Shown: positions 1 to 11,800 of the stretch, in pieces
How positions within the stretch are numbered: position 1 is the first letter of the stretch
How the letters are laid out: each line of letters starts with the position of its first letter
Origin: Hormiphora californensis
Lineage: Eukaryota > Ctenophora > Tentaculata > Cydippida > Pleurobrachiidae
Assembly: GCA_020137815.1 (NCBI GenBank)
Contig: CM035361.1
Coordinates: 4,643,415-4,707,414 of the forward strand
Length of the DNA stretch: 64,000 nt
Direction: 5' to 3'
Program-made: the position numbers and the translations under genes
Notes under the pieces: generated by a model
Databases searched by the model: none
The model's input: the letters and a program-made list of their open reading frames with translations, nothing else
What the model was told of the DNA's origin: nothing

Positions 1-401
1 ACAATTACTAGTTTACAGTACATCACATTGTATTTCTTGGCCTGGGTTTGGCCGCTTGCCAGCGCTGTGATATTCTATTTAGCCACCTGTTACAGATCAG
101 TGTGTGTAACAGCTGGCAGCTATATTAATATAGGGTTCTGATCGGTGTAATTTGAGTAATATGATATTGTAATTCTCGTGTCCATTGGCCTTTGTTGTTA
201 GTGTTGCGCTGGTGATGCTTCTTTAGTATTAAAGGGAGTGTTATATTGATGAGATAGCATGATGGATAGGGATAGAGATATTCATTTTATTCATTATCAA
301 TTCATTTTGTTATTGTTGCGTACATTTATGATTTAATTCTCCTTTTGGTATCTTTGTCTAAGCTGGAATGATTGGTGTTTCCCCGTAAATACATTATATT
401 G
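1..401. other. No gene seen; AT-rich flank
   Basis: I see no convincing exon, RNA gene or repeat boundary in this stretch. It is ordinary AT-rich sequence up to the first MITE copy. Confidence 0.4.
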
Positions 402-510
402 CAGGAACCGACCGAAACAAGTAAACAACCAATCAGAACTCGTTATTTAGGTCACGTGACTGGTTATCAGCCAATCAGGGACCAGTATTTCCTGATTCGG
501 TCGGTTCCTG
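402..510 (+). mobile_element. hAT-like MITE, copy 1
   Basis: A 109-bp non-autonomous DNA transposon. It begins CAGGAACCGACCGAA and ends with the exact reverse complement. The body holds ACCAATCAG, GTCACGTGAC and GCCAATCAG. Eight-base flanks match with one mismatch (TTATATTG / ATATATTG). The CAG start and 8-bp target duplications seen in other copies fit the hAT superfamily. Confidence 0.85.
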
Positions 511-604
511 ATATATTGCATGTAAATTGTAATAGACCATACAGTTGTTTTGTGTTTGAATTGAAGTACAATATATATCGTTTATGACACGGTGAATTGT
601 TTTA

Positions 605-1716
605 GTGAGAACTGAAATCTACATGAGACGACTAAGATCTCTCCGGAGTCTCTCTCCCTATGGACAGAAAATTCTCCTTCTCCTTCTTACCATTTCTCTA
701 ATCCTCTCCTTTGCCTCTCTCTTCACCTCCCTACCTTCCCTCCCGTCCTACCCAGACCCTTACCAGAACCTAGCCCTCAAATCAGATCACACCCCTCAGT
801 TTGACACCACAAACTTTGCAAATATCTCACAGACCCTTGAGGCGAGAGGGAACCATATCAGAGCGTTGTGCGGGCTGGAGGGGAACCCAAATTATAAACA
901 CACCCATGGGTACTATTTTGACCAATTTGGTATCAGTTGGTTGCCCCTGCTCAACTCGGGGGAGTTACCATGGAAACGATTATTCGTTAAAACTGCACTT
1001 CCATCTGGTACATACCGCGGTGACTACTACCCATTTGAACTGTTAGAACGGTTCAGGTTCTTAGACAACAAGAACATAATCCTCAACCCTCCTCCTACGC
1101 TCAATCACCGAAACAGGACATTTGTTGGGGAGGAGAGGGGTAGTACTAGGTTTACCAGTGATAAGGCATCCCATAGCACGGTTAGTGGAACACTACCTGT
1201 CCACAATGGGTTCTCAGTGGGAAATCAGACTAAGGAAGAAGGAATGGATCATACCTACAATTCTCCGTGCTAGGTCCAACAAGAAATGGATATCCTCAGT
1301 CAGACGAACATTTGCGAACCAGCTAGATGTGTTCCTAGAAGGGAGATTTATATACTGATGCAACAGAGAGAAATCCCTATCTCTCTCTCCCTACTTTCCC
1401 GGAATTTGTTGATTTTGTCCTTGCACACCCTGACAACCCACAATGGAGGGCGGGCAGTAAATACTTGGATGTGTGTCAGATGGATATTGATTATTTTGTG
1501 CAGTTTGAACGCCAGGGTGAGGAGATTCCGTTTTTGTTGCACCGCCTACAAATGTCACCGAAGTTGCTGGAAATGGTTGTGGATAGGGGGGTTGATGGTG
1601 ATTTTAATGTGTGGAGAAAGATTCGTGAGCTAAGTGGGGCTCAACAGAGTAACCTCAATAAAATGTACACGACGGATTATAAATATTTTGGGTATAAGCC
1701 CATTATTTTTGTATGA
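605..1716 (+). pseudogene. Carbohydrate sulfotransferase (HNK-1/CHST-like), broken by two frameshifts
   Basis: This reads as a Golgi type II sulfotransferase that moves sulfate from PAPS to a glycan. The N-terminus has a short basic tail and a hydrophobic anchor (ILLLLLTISLILSF), then a stem and a likely 5'-phosphosulfate loop ending PWKRLF. The 3'-phosphate binding motif, VIRHPIARLVEHY, lies in another frame (about 1080-1355). The C-terminal part lies in the third frame from about 1340 and runs through DVCQMDIDYFVQFERQ to an end YTTDYKYFGYKPI, typical of the family. Two frame changes are therefore needed, near 1085-1125 and near 1340-1355, and no intron-like GT-AG explains them. A decayed gene is most likely; assembly errors are the alternative. 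If BCKDHA starts upstream of the window, this copy sits in one of its introns. Confidence 0.7.
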
Positions 1717-1984
1717 GTTTTTTATTTTTAGAAATTATATTTATGTAATCTTATGTGAAATTAAAAAATAAGAGATCATCATTATATACTGTAAAAGAGA
1801 GATAGTAAAAAAGACAATTGTACCCACCGGTTTTGTAGTCAGGTCTGACCCAGTAATGTATGCGTGTCGTGTACAGGGTGTCCCACTGTCTTTGTACTAT
1901 CATGTGAGGAGAGGTAACTGAATTACCAAGGTCCCAGGGGAAATATATCATTTTATCCTCACGGCTGCATATAATCCTATCAGG
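1717..1984. other. Intergenic, nothing recognised
   Basis: AT-rich sequence between the sulfotransferase relic and the second MITE. I see no exon with supported splice sites. Confidence 0.35.
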
Positions 1985-2093
1985 CAGGAACCGACCGAAT
2001 CAGGAAATACTGGTCCCTGATTGGCTGATAACCAGTCACGTGACCTAGATAACGAGTTCTGATTGGTTGTTTACTTGTTTCGGTCGGTGCCTG
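1985..2093 (-). mobile_element. hAT-like MITE, copy 2
   Basis: Same 109-bp family as at 402, in the opposite orientation, with GTCACGTGAC intact. Flanks CTATCAGG and CTATCAAG are an 8-bp target duplication with one change. Confidence 0.85.
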
Positions 2094-2593
2094 CTATCAA
2101 GTTTACCAAGTTCTATCTCATAGTTTTGTTTTGTTCTTTTATCAATTCCAAACCTCAGTCATCTATTCGCTCACAATATATAGGAAATCAAATGCACATT
2201 ATAAACCGGTACCCGCCCTCCCTGCCGACGGACCTCCCTGCCGACGGGTCGGCAGGGAGGTCATTCGGCAGGGAGGGCGGGATATAGGGGTATAATGTCC
2301 TACGTGCCGACGAGATTGGGATGAGATCGCCGTCGGCACGTAGGACATTTGACCCCTATATTCCGCCCTCCCTGCCGAAAACTCACTCCGAGAGAGTATT
2401 CGGCAGGGAGGACATTTACCCCTCCTATTCACCCTCTGTACCGACGATCGGCAGGGAGGATATTTCACCCCTCCTTTTACACTCTGTACCGACGATCGGT
2501 AGGGAGGGCGTTTCACTCCTTCTGTGAGCTCGAGAATTTGGCCGGTAGGCCAAATACGAAGAGTTCACTGTGTATTGTTCCTCTGAGTATCGT

Positions 2594-2623
2594 TAGGGTT
2601 AGGGTTAGGGTTAGGGTTAGGGC
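2594..2623 (+). repeat. TTAGGG telomere-like array (left arm of element A)
   Basis: About five GTTAGGG-type units followed by CCATAAACAATCG. The matching right-arm array is at 3993-4025. Confidence 0.85.
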
Positions 2624-3992
2624 CATAAACAATCGAATTCCTGCCAGCGAGGGCGCGGTTAAGATCAATCGATTTCCTGGCAGGCCCACGGTTAGGAACA
2701 CAGTGTACGGAAATCCGATACATTTTATTTTTAAGTGCTACTTTACTTAATCACTGCTAATTAGTGGTTGAATATTTTGAAGTTTTAAGAACGGAAAAAG
2801 GGAAAATAAGGGATTATCTATCCAGCTATGTAATTTTTAGTTGAATTTTCAGATCATAACATAAGTCTATCCTTCCAGAACACCAGGTCATTTTTGGTCA
2901 ATTTTGGACATAATTGATCAATTATCTAATTGACCAATTAACTTTTTTTAAGGTTAAGCTGGCCTAACCTTCACGTCTCAACGTCCTCTTTCAGATGGTG
3001 TAATTTTTTTGGAATTTTGTAAAACACATTATCACTCAGACTGCATCTAACTGTTTAGTACTAGCCTATTGTACCGTCTTCATAGTGAAGTGCAATTTCG
3101 GGTCGAAAAAGTCAATTTTGTAACAAAGTCATATCTTAACTGTTTTTAATCGAATAAATTGTTGCATTAATGTTGTCGATACAGTTATCCGCTTATTACT
3201 ACTTACTTTTATTAAGTTTTTTGGCCAAAATCGAGCCAATATAGCGTTTTTTGGTCAATTTTGGACATATATGACTAAAAAATCCCAAAAATTTTTATGC
3301 ATAAATGACCTCAGACAGTGCTTGGCATCTGAAGATAACTTTCAGCTCTTTAAATGAAGTCAAACAGGTCAAAAATCACTTAGATTGGCATAAATGGTGA
3401 TTTGGCCAAATTTGGCTGGCAGATCAGCATTGGTGTTAAGCTGAGCACTAACAATATGATTCTTTATTGGTTAGAAATGATCGAATTCCGTTCAAATCAT
3501 TCATATTCCGTACAACAAAACCCTGGTTAGAAAGTATCGAATTCCGTACAACACTTGAACTCTAACCAAAATATACTCCATTGGTTAGAAACTATCGAAT
3601 TCCGTCCAAATCGTTCCTATTCCGTACAGGTCCTAACCGGTTAGAAAGTATCGAATTCCGTACAACACATGAACCCTAACCATTCATACTCCGTTGGTTA
3701 GAAACGATCGAATTCCGTCCAAACCGTTCTATTTCCGTTCTATGAGGCCAGGGTTAGAAAATATCGAATTCCGTACACGCAGGGTACTTACAATAGCACT
3801 CTCTGCACTCTTGTACGGAATTCGATAGTTTCTAACCTTGCCCGTGGACGGACATCATACAGACTGGACGGACATCCGACAAACTGTACGGATAGTAGAC
3901 TCAGTGGATGCATCAGAAAGATCGGACGGATACTGCACAGTTTGTCGGATGTCCTGCCAATATGTCGTACGGATTTCGATTGTTTATGGTGA

Positions 3993-4080
3993 GGGTTAGG
4001 GTTAGGGTTAGGGTTAGGGTTAGGGCGGTGGTTAGGGTTAGGGTGGTGGTTAGGGCGGTGGTTAGGGTGATGGTTAGGGC
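3993..4080 (+). repeat. TTAGGG telomere-like array with degenerate units (right arm of element A)
   Basis: Perfect GGGTTA units then GGGCGGTGGTTA variants. It runs in the same strand direction as the left array although the arms around it are inverted. Confidence 0.85.
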
Positions 4081-4578
4081 GATGGTTTGGGCTTAGTTTG
4101 GGTTATGGTTTCGTCGGCACAGAGGGTGAAAAGGAGGGGTAAATGTCCTCCCTGCCGATCGTCGGTAGTGAGGCTGAAAAGGAGGGGTAAATGTCCTCCC
4201 TGCCGACGGCCCTACTTGCCGATCGTCGGTACAGAGGGTAAAAGGAGGGGTAAAATGTCCTCCCTGCCGATCGTCGGTACAGAGGGTAAAAGGAGGGGTA
4301 AAATGTCCTCCCTGCCGATCGTCGGTACAGAGGGTAAAAGGAGGGGTAAAATGTCCTCCCTGCCGACGGCCCTCCCTGCCGATCGGTAGGGAGGTCCGTC
4401 GGCAGGGAGGGCAGAAAATAGGGGTATAATGTCCTACGTGCCGACGGCGATCTCATCCCAATTTCGTCGGCACGTAGGACATTATACCCCCATATCTCGC
4501 CCTCCCTGCCGAATGACCTCCCTGCCGACGGGTCGGCAGGGAGGTCCGTCGGCAGGGAGGGGGTGACTCTTATAAACC

Positions 4579-4784
4579 ACTACAACTAACCCACCATAGT
4601 CCATACATGCAACTAACAACTGACACACAACACTATAACTGCAACTAACAACTAACACCCAGTACTATTACTGCAACTATAACAACTAACACTAACTATT
4701 ACTGCAACTATAACAACTAACACCCAGTACTATTACTGCAACTAACAACTGACACACAACACTATAACTGCAACTAACAACTAA
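4579..4784. repeat. ACTAACA-rich tandem repeats
   Basis: Irregular tandem copies of units such as CAACTAACAACTAACAC and CTATTACTGCAACTA fill the gap between element A and the next MITE. No coding sequence is seen. Confidence 0.7.
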
Positions 4785-4965
4785 CACGGTCGCTTGTAGT
4801 GGGAAAACGGTAATGGAAAACGAAGATACAGTAAGACGACGCGCAACCGTGACCAATCAGGGCGCTAGTACGTGCTGACACATGAACTTTTTGCTGCGCA
4901 TTATGCACCGTGCGCGTCTCCTTACTGTATTTTGCGTTACCGTATTTTGACTACAAGCAGCACTG
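4785..4965 (+). mobile_element. Second MITE family (TAA target site, Harbinger-like?)
   Basis: A 181-bp element with imperfect inverted ends (CACGGTCGCTTGTAGT against CAGTGCTGCTTGTAGT). A TAA lies on each side. A second copy is split across 18078-18185 and 21343-21415. TAA duplications point to PIF/Harbinger, but this is weak. Confidence 0.6.
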
Positions 4966-4984
4966 TAACACTATAACTGTACAG

Positions 4985-5038
4985 GTATCGGTAGCGTTCT
5001 TTGGGGAGGGAGCAGCTAGTGAGGGAGATGTCCATGCA
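4985..5038 (+). repeat. Copied 5' edge of the next BCKDHA exon, with acceptor
   Basis: The 54 bases after the acceptor ACAG here are identical to the start of the true exon at 5195, and about 15 bases of intron before it are nearly identical. The copy then runs into CT-rich sequence. It encodes [11 protein letters not shown] but cannot continue as an exon, so it is a decoy acceptor 210 bp upstream. Confidence 0.8.
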
Positions 5039-5043
5039 ACCTC

Positions 5044-5160
5044 TCTTCTACTTTCTCACTCTCCCCCACTCTCCACCCTCTCCACCCTCTCCACCCTCTC
5101 CACCCTCTCCACCCTCTCCACCCTCTCCACCCTCACTCCCCACTCTACCCCACTCCTCCT
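5044..5160 (+). repeat. CTCCACCCT 9-bp minisatellite
   Basis: Tandem CTCCACCCT units in the BCKDHA intron between the copied and the true exon edge. Confidence 0.8.
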
Positions 5161-5194
5161 AACCCTCCCTCTACAACTAACTATAACTGCACAG

Positions 5195-5657
5195 GTATCG
5201 GTAGCGTTCTTTGGGGAGGGAGCAGCTAGTGAGGGAGATGTCCATGCAGCGATGAATATGGCAGCAACTTTATCTTGTCCTACACTCTTTATATGCAGGT
5301 AGTCCTGCAAACTATATCTCCCCCACCCCGGCAGCCCTTAATCATATAATTGTTCAGACTCATTAAATATAAAATTAATTGATTAAAATTAATTAAAATT
5401 GTAACGTCTAATAATTGACATGTTTTTAGGAATAACGGCTACGCTATCTCCACCTCTACTAAGGACCAATATGTTGGCGATGGTATTGTAGTTAGGGCTG
5501 TAGGTTATGGGATAAGATGCATACGAATTGATGGTAAATGATGAAAAATTGGCTCTCGAAGGATTGCAGAGGAGCGAGCGGAGCGCGAGGAGCGAGAGGA
5601 CGCGACGAGAGAGAGGAGAGAGAGGAGGCGAGAGAGAGAGACGCAGAGAGCGCGAGA

Positions 5658-5710
<53 letters not shown>

Positions 5711-5725
5711 GCGAGCGAGACGAGA

Positions 5726-5792
<67 letters not shown>

Positions 5793-5811
5793 CAGAGCGG
5801 AAGAGCGAGAG

Positions 5812-5851
<40 letters not shown>

Positions 5852-8800
5852 GAGAGAGAAGGCAGTCGGAGAGAGAGAGAGAGCGACGAGCGCGAGAGAG
5901 ACGAGAGCGAGAGATGAGAGAGCAGAGCGAGAGAGAGCGGACGAGAGAGAGGAGAGGAAGGAGAAGAGGCGCGAAGCGAGAGAGAGAGCGAGAAAAGAGC
6001 AGAGGAGGACTATCATCTCTATCGCATCTCAGACTATCTGCCCTATCTAAGACTCTCTCTCGCTTCGCATCTCTTCTCTATAATCTCTCTCCTTCTTCTC
6101 ATCTCTCTTCTCCCCCTCTCTCTCTCCCTCTCTCTCCCCTATCTCTCTTTCCCTCCAGGAAATGACGTGTTTGCAGTGTATGCTGGTGTGAAGGCCGCTC
6201 GTGCCCTTGCACTGGAGCACTCCTGCCCTGTTCTGATTGAGTTGATGACGTACCGGGTGGGCCACCATTCTACTAGTGACGATTCTACTGCATACCGGTA
6301 ATTGATCTGCCTCTCTCCCCCTGACCCCACTCTTCCTTCTCCTACTATATCTCTCTTTCTAAACCCCATATCGGGTGGGCCACCATTCTACTAGTGACGA
6401 TTCTACTGCATACCGGTAATTGATCTGCGTCTCTCCCCCTGACCCCACTCTTCCTTCTCCTACTATATCTCTCTTTCTAAACCCCATATCGGGTGGGCCA
6501 CCATTCTACTAGTGACGATTCTACTGCATACCGGTAATTGATCTGCGTCTCTCCCCCTGACCCCACTCTTCCTTCTCCTACTATATCTCTCTTTCTAAAC
6601 CCCATATCGGGTGGGCCACCATTCTACTAGTGACGATTCTACTGCATACCGGTAATTGATCTGCGTCTCTCCCCCTGGACCCCACTCTTCCTTCTCCTAC
6701 TATATCTCTCTTTCTAAACCCCATACCGGGTGGGCCACCATTCTACTAGTGACGATTCTACTGCATACCGGTAATTGATCTGCCCTCTCTCCCCCTGACC
6801 CCACTCTTCCTTCTCCTACTATATCTCTCTTTCTAAACCCCATATCGGGTGGGCCACCATTCTACTAGTGACGATTCTACTGCATACCGGTAATGATCTG
6901 CGTCTCTCCCCCTGACCCCACTCTTCCTTCTCCTACTATATCTCTCTTTCTAAACCCCCATACCGGGTGGGCCACCATTCTACTAGTGACGATTCTACTG
7001 CATACGGTAATTGATCTGCGTCTCTCCCCCTTGACCCCACTCTTCCTTCTCCTACTATATCTCTCTTTCTAAACCCCATATCGGGTGGGCCACCATTCTA
7101 CTAGTGACGATTCTACTGCATACCGGTAATTGATCTGCCTCTCTCCCCCTGACCCCACTCTTCCTTCTCCTACTATATCTCTCTTTCTAAACCCCATATC
7201 GGGTGGGCCACCATTCTACTAGTGACGATTCTACTGCATACCGGTAATTGATCTGCCTCTCTCCCCCTCACCCCACTCTTCCTTCTCCTACTATATCTCT
7301 CTTTCTAAACCCCATACCGGGTGGGCCACCATTCTACTAGTGACGATTCTACTGCATACCGGTAATTGATCTGCCTCTCTCCCCCTGACCCCACTCTTCC
7401 TTCTCCTACTATATCTCTCTTTCTAAACCCCATATCGGGTGGGCCACCATTCTACTAGTGACGATTCTACTGCATACCGGTAATTGATCTGCCTCTCTCC
7501 CCCTGACCCCACTCTTCCTTCTCCTACTATATCTCTCTTTCTAAACCCCATACCGGGTGGGCCACCATTCTACTAGTGACGATTCTACTGCATACCGGTA
7601 ATTGATCTGCCTCTCTCCCTCTGACCCCACTCTTCCTTCTCCTACTATATCTCTCTTTCTAAACCCCATATCGGGTGGGCCACCATTCTACTAGTGACGA
7701 TTCTACTACATACCGGTAATTGATCTGCGTCTCTCCCCCTGACCCCACTCTTCCTTATCCTACTATATCTCTCTTTCTAAACCCCATATCGGGTGGGCCA
7801 CCATTCTACTAGTGACGATTCTACTGCATACCGGTAATTGATCTGCCTCTCTCCCCCTGACCCCACTCTTCCTTCTCCTACTATATCTCTCTTTCTAAAC
7901 CCCATATCGGGTGGGCCACCATTCTACTAGTGACGATTCTACTGCATACCGGTAATTGATCAATTAATACTATACTGCCTCTCTCCCCCAATCTGACCGC
8001 ACTCCCCCACCTTTCTCCCAACTTCTACTTTCTCACTGCTCCCCACTCCCACTTTCCCTCTAAACCCCCTCTCCACCCACTCCCCACTCTCACCACCCCT
8101 CCCTCTCCACTCTCTCCCTAATACAGAAGTATAGATGAGGTAAACTACTGATCCCACTATCCCCACTCTACCCCACTCCTAACCCTCCCTCTAAACCCCC
8201 ACTTTACCCCACTCCCATTCTACCCCACTCTCACCACCCCTCCCTCCCCACCCCCACCCTCGCCACTCTCCCTAATACAGAAGTATAGATGAGGTAAACT
8301 ACTAATCCCACTATCCCCACTCCCACTCTACCCCACTCCTGTCTCCTCCTAACCCTCCCTCTACTCCCACTCTACCCACTCCTCCTAACCCTCCCTCTAA
8401 ACCCCCACTTTACCCCACTCCCACTCTACCCCACTCCTCCTAACCCTCCCTCTAAACCCCCACTCCCACTCTACCCCACTGTTCCTAACCCTCCCTCTAA
8501 ACCCCCACTCCCACTCTACCCCACTGTTCCTAACCCTCCCTCTAAACCCCTACTCCCTCTCTACCCCACTGTTCCTAACCCTCCCTCTAAACCCCCACTC
8601 CCACTCTACCCCACTCCTCCTAACCCTCCCTCTAAACCCCTACTCCCTCTCTACCCCACTGTTCCTAACCCTCCCTCTAAACCCCCACTCTACCCCACTA
8701 TCCCCACTCTCCACCCTCTCCACTCTCACCACCCTCTCCACTCTCTCCACCCTCTCCACTCTCTATCCCGGCCCAACTCACATTCTCCCGACTCCCTCTA

Positions 8801-11800
8801 AACGCTCACTCTCCCTAATACAGAAGTATAGATGAGGTTAACTACTAATCCCACTATCCCCACTCCCACTCTACCTCACTCTCACCACCCCTCCCTCTAA
8901 ACCCCCACTCCCACTCTACCCCACTCTCACCACCCCTCCCTCTACTCCCACTCTACTTACCCAACTCACATTCTCCCGACTCCCTCTCCACCCCACTCTC
9001 CCTAATACAGAAGTATAGATGAGGTTAACTACTAATCCCACTATCCCCACTCCCACTCTACCTCACTCTCACACCCCTCCCTCTAACCCCCACTCCCACT
9101 CTACCCCACTCTCACCACCCCGCCCTCTACTCCCACTCTACTTACCCCACTCACATTCTCCCGACTCCCTCTCCACCCCACTCTCCCTAATACAGAAGTA
9201 TAGATAAGGTAAACTACTAATCCCACTATCCCCACTCCCACTCTACCTCACTCTCACCACCCCTCCCTCTAAACCCCCACTCCCACTCTACCCCACTCTC
9301 ACCACCCCTCCCTCTACTCCCACTCTACTTACCCCACTCACATTCTCCCGACTCCCTCTCCACCCCACTCTCCCTAATACAGAAGTATAGATGAGGTTAA
9401 CTACTAATCCCACTATCCCCACTCCCACTCTACCTCACTCTCACCACCCCTCCCTCTAAACCCCCACTCCCACTCTACCCCACTCTCACCACCCCTCCCT
9501 CTACTCCCACTCTACTTACCCCACTCACATTCTCCCGACTCCCTCTCCACCCCACTCTCCCTAATACAGAAGTATAGATAAGGTAAACTACTAATCCCAC
9601 TATCCCCACTCCCACTCTCTATCCCCACTCCCACTCTCTATACCGGCCCCACTCCCACTCTCTTCTCCCTCTAAACTCTCACTCTCCCTAATACAGGAGT
9701 ATAGATGAGGTTAACTACTGGGACCGGGAGGACAGTCCAGTGGGTCGGTTAGCACAACATCTCATTACCAAGGGCCTATGGAGCACTGATCTAGAGGAAT
9801 CATACGCTAAAGAGGTAGTTGGATAGTCTTAGGAACCGACCGAATCAGGAAATACTGGTCCCTGATTGGCTGATAACCAGTCACGTGACCTAAATAACGA
9901 GTTGGGGGGGCCGTCACCTTTTTTTTTGTCTACAGGAACATTGCACCAGATTTTGAAAATGAAAGTGTAGACAAAAGTAGACAAAAGTAGACAAAACTTT
10001 TTTTTTCAAGTTAATAATAATAATAATACAGTCAGACCCCGATTTAGGGGCCCCCGATTTAGTGGCACCCCGATTTAGGGACAGGATTTTTTTCCCCCGA
10101 TATAGGAAATTAACCTTATTTGACCCCGATTTAGTGGACACCCCGATTTAGTGGACAAGAGCCTTTCCCCCGAGGGTGTCCCTAAATCGGGGTCCGACTG
10201 TAACTATGTTTATATTCCGCCCATATCCGACAGGGACAGAGCAGTGAAACTGCTGCTGTCACTGAAGGATAATCTGAACGGTTAATATACTAGTAAGACC
10301 TTGACAACTTATCCCTAATAGAACAAAAATTAATAAAGAAAAAACACCGGCTCACATTACTATCGGCTCACATAACTATCGGTGACTGATTACATAACAG
10401 ACTGAGTTAGAGTCCTGGAACTCTAAAAAGATTGATATAAAAGTCCGTAGATTGGAAACACAGAAAAACACTCGTGCTATGAAAAAACCCAACTTATGCT
10501 TCACACTTCTGCTCGCCACGAGTTAAGAATTTTTTTTAAATTTTCTGCACTTGTTAAGTATTCTCATACACATTATCTACGTTTCTATTAGTAATTTCGA
10601 TTTTAATTGCCCCCTCTTTACCCCCAACCACAAAAGTAGACAAAAGTAGACAAAAATTTTTCAAGTTTAGAAAACAATTCCCAAACAATTTCTATCCTTG
10701 ATATTTATTTCCATGTTCTCTATTTGGACTATATTTATGTGTGTACGGGTGTTTGTGACTTCAATTGCTCCCTCTTTACCCCCAAACACTCTTAGAACAC
10801 TTTAGGAACACCTGTAGACAAAAGTAGACAAAAAATTTCAAGTTTAGAAAACGATTTTTATCCTCGATATGTATTTCCATGTCCTCTATTTATGTGTGTA
10901 TGGGTGTTTGTGACTTCAATTGCCCCCTCTTTACCCCAAACACTCTTAGAACACTTTAGGAACACCTGTAGACAAAAGTAGACAAAAGTAGACAAAAAAA
11001 TTTCAAGTTTAGAAAACAATTCCCAAACAATAATTTCTATCATTGATATGTATTTCTATGTTCTCTATTGGAACTATATTTATGTGTATACGGGTGTTTG
11101 TGACTTCAATTGCTCCCTCTTTACCCCCAAACACTCTTAGAACACTTTAGGAACACCTGTAGACAAAAGTAGACAAAAGTAGACAATAAAATGTCAAGTT
11201 TTAGAAAACGATTTCTATCCTTGATATGTGTTTCCATGTTCTCTATTTATATGTGTATGGGTGTTTGTGACTTCAATTGTCCCCTCTTTACCCCCAAACA
11301 ATCTTAGAACACTTTAGGAACACCTGTAGACAAAAGTAGACAAAAAGTTTTCGAGTTTAGAAAACAATTCCCAAACAATTTCTATCCTTGATATGTATTT
11401 CCATGTTCTCTATTGGGACTATATTTATGTGTGTACGGGTGTTTGTGACTTCAATTGCTCCCTCTTTACCCCCAAACACTCTTAGAACACTTTAGGAACA
11501 CCTTTAGACAAAAGTAGACAAAAAGTTTTCAAGTTTAGAAAACGATTTCTATCCTTGATATGTATTTCCATGTTCTCTATTTATGTGTGTATGGGTGTTT
11601 GTGACTTCAATTGCCCCCTCTTTAGCCCCAAACACTCTTAGAACACTTTAGGAACACCTGTAGACAAAAGTAGACAAAAAGTTTTCAAGTTTAGAAAACA
11701 ATTCCCAAACAATTTCTATCCTTGATATGTATTTCCATGTTCTCTATTGGGACTATATTTATGTGTGTACGGGTGTTTGTGACTTCAATTGCTCCCTCTT

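Larger units (their letters stand above)
2208..4569. mobile_element. Foldback (Mutator-like) element A carrying telomere-like arrays
   Basis: A 2.36-kb element bounded by the 9-bp direct repeat TTATAAACC (2199-2207 and 4570-4578). Its long inverted arms (about 2208-2530 and 4110-4569) are built from short repeats around CTCCCTGCCGACGATCGG. Inside the arms are a TTAGGG array at 2594-2623 and another at about 3993-4025 that degrades into TTAGGGCGG variants up to 4080. The core (3470-3840) repeats GTTAGAAA-TATCGAATTCCGTAC units in both directions. No transposase is visible. Nine-base target duplication with long inverted ends is the usual Mutator-like signature; that class is inference. Confidence 0.7.

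Noticed and set aside
2594-4080. A chromosome end or true telomere
   Set aside because: The TTAGGG arrays are short, lie inside a transposon with target duplications, and gene sequence continues on both sides.
4096-4456. Open frames of RRGKCPPC or TFYPSFYPLY repeats
   Set aside because: They are translations of the repeated arm unit of foldback element A.
5492-6050. Arg/Glu-rich or Leu/Ser-rich frames of 130-174 codons
   Set aside because: They come from GA/CT low-complexity sequence inside a BCKDHA intron; the same is true of the frames over the CT runs at 18.8, 27.3, 30.4, 61.0 and 63.0 kb.
6246-9696. CRISPR array
   Set aside because: Units are adjacent tandem repeats without unique spacers, contain coding sequence, and the genome is animal.
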